Source of the DNA: Cyanoderma ruficeps
Lineage: Eukaryota > Chordata > Aves > Passeriformes > Timaliidae
NCBI GenBank assembly: GCA_008694505.1
Contig: VZDJ01000301.1
Span: forward strand, 6,587,274 to 6,651,273
Length of the DNA: 64,000 nucleotides
Direction: 5' to 3'
Both the position numbers and the translations under genes were made by a program. Position 1 is the first letter of the stretch, and each line of letters begins with the position of its first letter. The notes beneath the pieces are model-generated. The model was not told the origin of the DNA and made no database searches. It saw only the letters and a program-made list of their open reading frames with translations. This document shows, piece by piece, positions 60,959-64,000 of the stretch.

Positions 60959-61025
60959 AAAAAAAAAAAANNNNAAAAAAAAAAGAAAAAAAAAGAGAAA
61001 AAAAACCCCACACAAAAAAATAAAA
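60959..61025. repeat. Poly-A low-complexity tract containing a 4-base assembly gap
   Basis: A long A-run is interrupted by NNNN (60971-60974) and continues with sparse G and C to about 61025. The four Ns mark a poorly resolved homopolymer. The true length is unknown and may differ from what is shown. Confidence 0.96.
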
Positions 61026-62264
61026 CAACTTCTGGGGGTGTTTTAATAAAAAGGTACAGACACAATAATGGAAAAAATCCCTGGAGGTGAATTCAGTGAG
61101 AGCAGAGAGAGAAGGTTGGGTGAGGGGTGAGGAAGCTGTCAGAGATTTTTATGTGCCGGTTTATGGGGAACACAAGAATCTCAGTCCAATATTATTGGCA
61201 ACTACTAAATTAGCTCCAGAAAACAGAGTGTGATCTGATTGACTCAGAGCTCCTATAGACTGCCCATATTATTCTTTCCTCCTGAAGTTCCTCTAGGTCA
61301 AATGATTGCTTTCCCATTATCAGGATAACAACAGGATATTCTATGGATCTGATAATAATCTGAGGAGAATCTAAGAAGTTCCTTATTATCTTGATGGTAA
61401 ACTGGGTCATGTGTTGGCTCTGGTACAAACTACAGGCTGATTTAATAAGAGAACAGTGCAAACTAGAATCACTCACAGTGGGGTGGCATTCAGCACGTAG
61501 GGTTAGCTAAAATGTTGGCAGTGTAATTATTACGCCGTGCTAAGTTAGACTCAACACTGCACAAAACATCACATTTCCCCAGCAGATTTTACAAAGTATT
61601 TGAGCTTGCAGCGAGGTGGGAGAAACAGATATTAAAAACAACCTTCCAAAAGTCACAGAGTGGATCAAAAGCTCTGGGAAATGAGGATGGCGCTCATTTA
61701 AGCTCAGCTCAGAGGTCAGTCTTACTGACTGGGCACTATTTGAGCCCGAGGTTGAGTCCACACATGTTAGTGCTTCACACAAGAGGCAAAAAGTTGCCTG
61801 AGATGTATTCAAACACAATCCATAGTGATTTCAGCCCTAAAATGTTCAGGAAGGGAGCATCATTCGGAGGCATTATTGTGGGTTTGCATTCTTCTCAAAT
61901 GTATATCAAAACACATTCAGATATTACAGTTCATATCTGTGATTCAAGATCCTAAACTAATTTAAAAGTTTCCTTTCCATCACATCTTTTAAATTGCATT
62001 TCTCCTTTATAAAGTTGAGCCTGTTCCATGGCCCTGCAGAGGGGTGGCAGGCTTAGCCCATGCAGTGGCTCTAAAGCTACATGAGCAGGAGGGGGAGGTA
62101 TCAGACTGTGAGAACACAGAGACATCACTACAGAATGATGACTCTGACATGACTGCTGCGTTAACCTCATCCCCACAGCTGGGCAGGAAATTCCCGGTGG
62201 ACAATCCAAGCCTAATTGAATGGAAGTGTCCCAACCCAACACAAGCTCTTCTCAAAAGGAGTTA
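61026..62264. other. Unique non-coding DNA, no gene supported
   Basis: Frames of 88 to 96 codons on the minus strand (61210-61476, 61540-61818, 61952-62242) and a 132-codon plus-strand frame at 62044-62442 are unrecognised. The last lacks an ATG at its first possible start and runs into the CpG-rich patch, where stop codons are rarer. Confidence 0.5.
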
Positions 62265-62790
62265 CCCACGCAGTGCCAGGGCAGTGACTGTGTCTGTGCC
62301 CGCGGGCTCTCACTCTGTACATCGGCATTTTTTTAATAGCAGCTTATTGATTTTTGTATGGCCGCGAGATCAGAGGGACAGGGCTTTTTATAACACGGAG
62401 TACAATCATTTTGAAAAGTATCCAAGGCTGTTCCAGGAGTAAGAAACAAGTCAAATAAGAGACGGGCTCGGTCTAAACACGCTCACCACCGGCGAGAGAA
62501 GGAGGCTGTTGTTTTTTATTTGTTCTAACCCAATTCCAGCCCCACTCCCCCGGCAGGCTCTGTCATTCCCAGGAATACTCCCGGCTGCCATCTCGTGTTT
62601 TCTTTCCACATTGCAACCCCGGGTAGCCGAACAGTCTCGGCACATCAAGCTCATCCTTGTATTCGACGAAACGCGAAACAAAACAAATCAAAAATCGGAG
62701 ACCAAAAGCTCTAAACTGTTGCTTTATTCTCACCAAAGTGAAACTTGGAGCCTTTCCAATTCCTCGGCATTGCCAACACGTGTAGCAGCA
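62265..62790. promoter_or_regulatory. CpG-rich patch, candidate promoter or enhancer
   Basis: I count about 25 CpGs in roughly 530 bases, near the number expected from base composition. The surrounding kilobases are strongly CpG-depleted. Examples are CCCGCGGGC, GCCGCGAG, GACGGGCTCGG, CACCGGCGAG, CCCCGGGTAGCCGA and TTCGACGAAACGCG. CpG retention of this kind indicates DNA kept unmethylated in the germ line, as in promoters and some developmental enhancers. About 300 bases downstream, at 63100-63112, is TATATAAATAGG. No transcript structure can be derived from sequence alone, and the patch is smaller and less GC-rich than a classical strong CpG island. Confidence 0.45.
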
Positions 62791-64000
62791 CACAGCATGC
62801 CTTCTGTAATATAAAAAAATTACGGATGACCTTGTTCATTTCGGTCCAAGATTTAACTCTGTCCCATCTGGATCTTCTTAAAAGACATATTATATATTAA
62901 AAAAAAAAAGAGTCTGATATCCTTAAACATAATTCAGTCCCCGACATTCTCCTCCTACTCTTCAAATAAGGCTTTTGTTGTGTCTTTTGTTCATTTAAGG
63001 CTCTGCTGTCTGGTTTGAAGGCCAAGCTACACATAGAGTTTGGCAGGCACATTGTCATGCTCCTGCACCCAGACAAAAGTAGTGATTTCACTTTTTCCCT
63101 ATATAAATAGGAAAATGCTCCTATATTTCTGCACTTTGCTTTAAAAGGCGGAATTGTTCTAAAAATAAAGGTCAGAGGTGTCAGGTAGAATTACATTTAG
63201 ACAGACAGCATTAGGCCTGATATCCCTGTTTCCTTTTACGCTGGAGACAATGGAATTCCATGCATCTAAAGAAGGCAAAATCGAGCCTTTTATTATGGCC
63301 ACATTATGAGCTTCTTTCTCACCTCACTGAATAAGCTACTCGATGGAATAGTTCCATTGACTCTAATGAAGCTATTCCAATACAGAGCTAAAGAGCAGCA
63401 GAGTCAACCTGAAATGCCTCCAAAGGCTCCTGATTGCTGCACAGGAGGGGACCAAGACACAGAAGGAAAAATTCTCACACTTTCACGTTGCTGCTTACTC
63501 TGTGTCACTGCTCGGAGGGCAGAATGATTGAAAAGTTCAGAGCCAAGTCCCCAGAGCTCAAGGAACAGGGATCCTGTGATGGATCAGGACCCTGAAACAG
63601 GAACATCTCACATCTTGTTAGACACTGCAGGGCGTCCAGGACATCTGCAGAGTCTGACAGAGCACACAGGACCTGGGAGAGACCTGGAGTCCCTCTGGAG
63701 AGCATCCAGGTGGGCAGCACAGCCCAGATCTGCAGGGGGTGACAATGGGTACCCCGAGCATCCCTTCCTTTCCCTAATGAGCACCCATGAGCAGCTTCAT
63801 ATTGTGCAGCCCACCCAGTAACAGGGCAGTAAATGGCCTAGGCTTACACTGCAGAGAAAGGACAGCACCAGAGTTTGGGTACACAGGTACATTTTTCACA
63901 GCTAATACCACCTTGATCTTTGCTTTTGTTTGTGAGTGCATGTGTGATTCATCACGATCTGGCTCCAGGATTGCAGAAAATTTGTGTCTTAAGTAGGAGG
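62791..64000. other. Unique non-coding DNA downstream of the CpG patch, no gene seen
   Basis: The 63060-63320 part is AT-rich and non-repetitive. It contains TATATAAATAGG, AAAGGTCAGAGGTGTCAGG (resembling a nuclear-receptor half-site next to a T-box-like word), CAGACAGCATTAGG and TTTTATTATGGCC, so it may extend the regulatory region. At 63344-63379 the inverted arms TGGAATAG and CTATTCCA surround TTCCATTGACTCTAATGAAG, like the sauropsid repeat motif at 20945-21030. The 63380-63840 part is richer in G+C with overlapping frames below 100 codons and no recognised product. Confidence 0.45.

Noticed and set aside
62044..62442. 132-codon plus-strand frame entering the CpG-rich patch
   Set aside because: Begins without ATG, has no recognisable domain, and its openness is explained by higher G+C.
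1..64000. tRNA, rRNA, CRISPR arrays, bacterial operons or phage genes
   Set aside because: No T-loop-like GTTCGAAT context with a cloverleaf, no spaced direct repeats, and no dense coding organisation. The DNA is vertebrate nuclear.

Overview
This window looks like vertebrate, avian and probably songbird (passerine) nuclear DNA, with no gene I can support on either strand. It is AT-rich and CpG-poor, with short homopolymer tracts and no bacterial-style gene packing. The lineage signal comes from the repeats. There is a clear CR1 LINE 3' end (6210-6395), a second short CR1 3' end (11199-11272), and two solo-LTR-like insertions of the kind common in passerine genomes (4235-4678 and 38636-39392). 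There are also several worn CORE-SINE/MIR-like fragments and sauropsid-type ancient repeats. Family assignments are made from memory of consensus sequences and were not searched.

Layout: 1-4.2 kb is unique sequence with one enhancer-like patch. An LTR lies at 4.2-4.7 kb and a CR1 end at 6.2-6.4 kb. From 6.4 to 16.4 kb there is unique DNA with palindromes, two MIR-like relics, a CR1 end and a three-copy 21-bp minisatellite. From 16.4 to 17.4 kb there is an AT microsatellite and a ~300-bp segment present twice in tandem, with a single N at the junction. From 17.4 to 38.6 kb there is unique DNA with a pyrimidine-rich tract, an inverted-repeat relic and a good MIR-like copy. The second LTR occupies 38.6-39.4 kb. 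From 39.4 to 64 kb there is AT-rich, enhancer-like unique DNA, several hairpins, an assembly gap inside poly-A, and a CpG-rich patch at about 62.27-62.79 kb, which is the best candidate for an active regulatory element.

The longest open frames are below 180 codons. None shows a domain I recognise or a convincing multi-exon structure. The window is best read as intergenic (gene-desert) or large-intron DNA. I found no multi-gene system, CRISPR array, tRNA or rRNA. The observations most worth following are the CpG-rich patch, the tandem duplication with its N junction (likely an assembly artefact), the LTR insertions, the 54-nt nested hairpin at 53741-53794, and a set of candidate conserved non-coding elements. 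Calling those elements conserved is inference until they are aligned to other birds.
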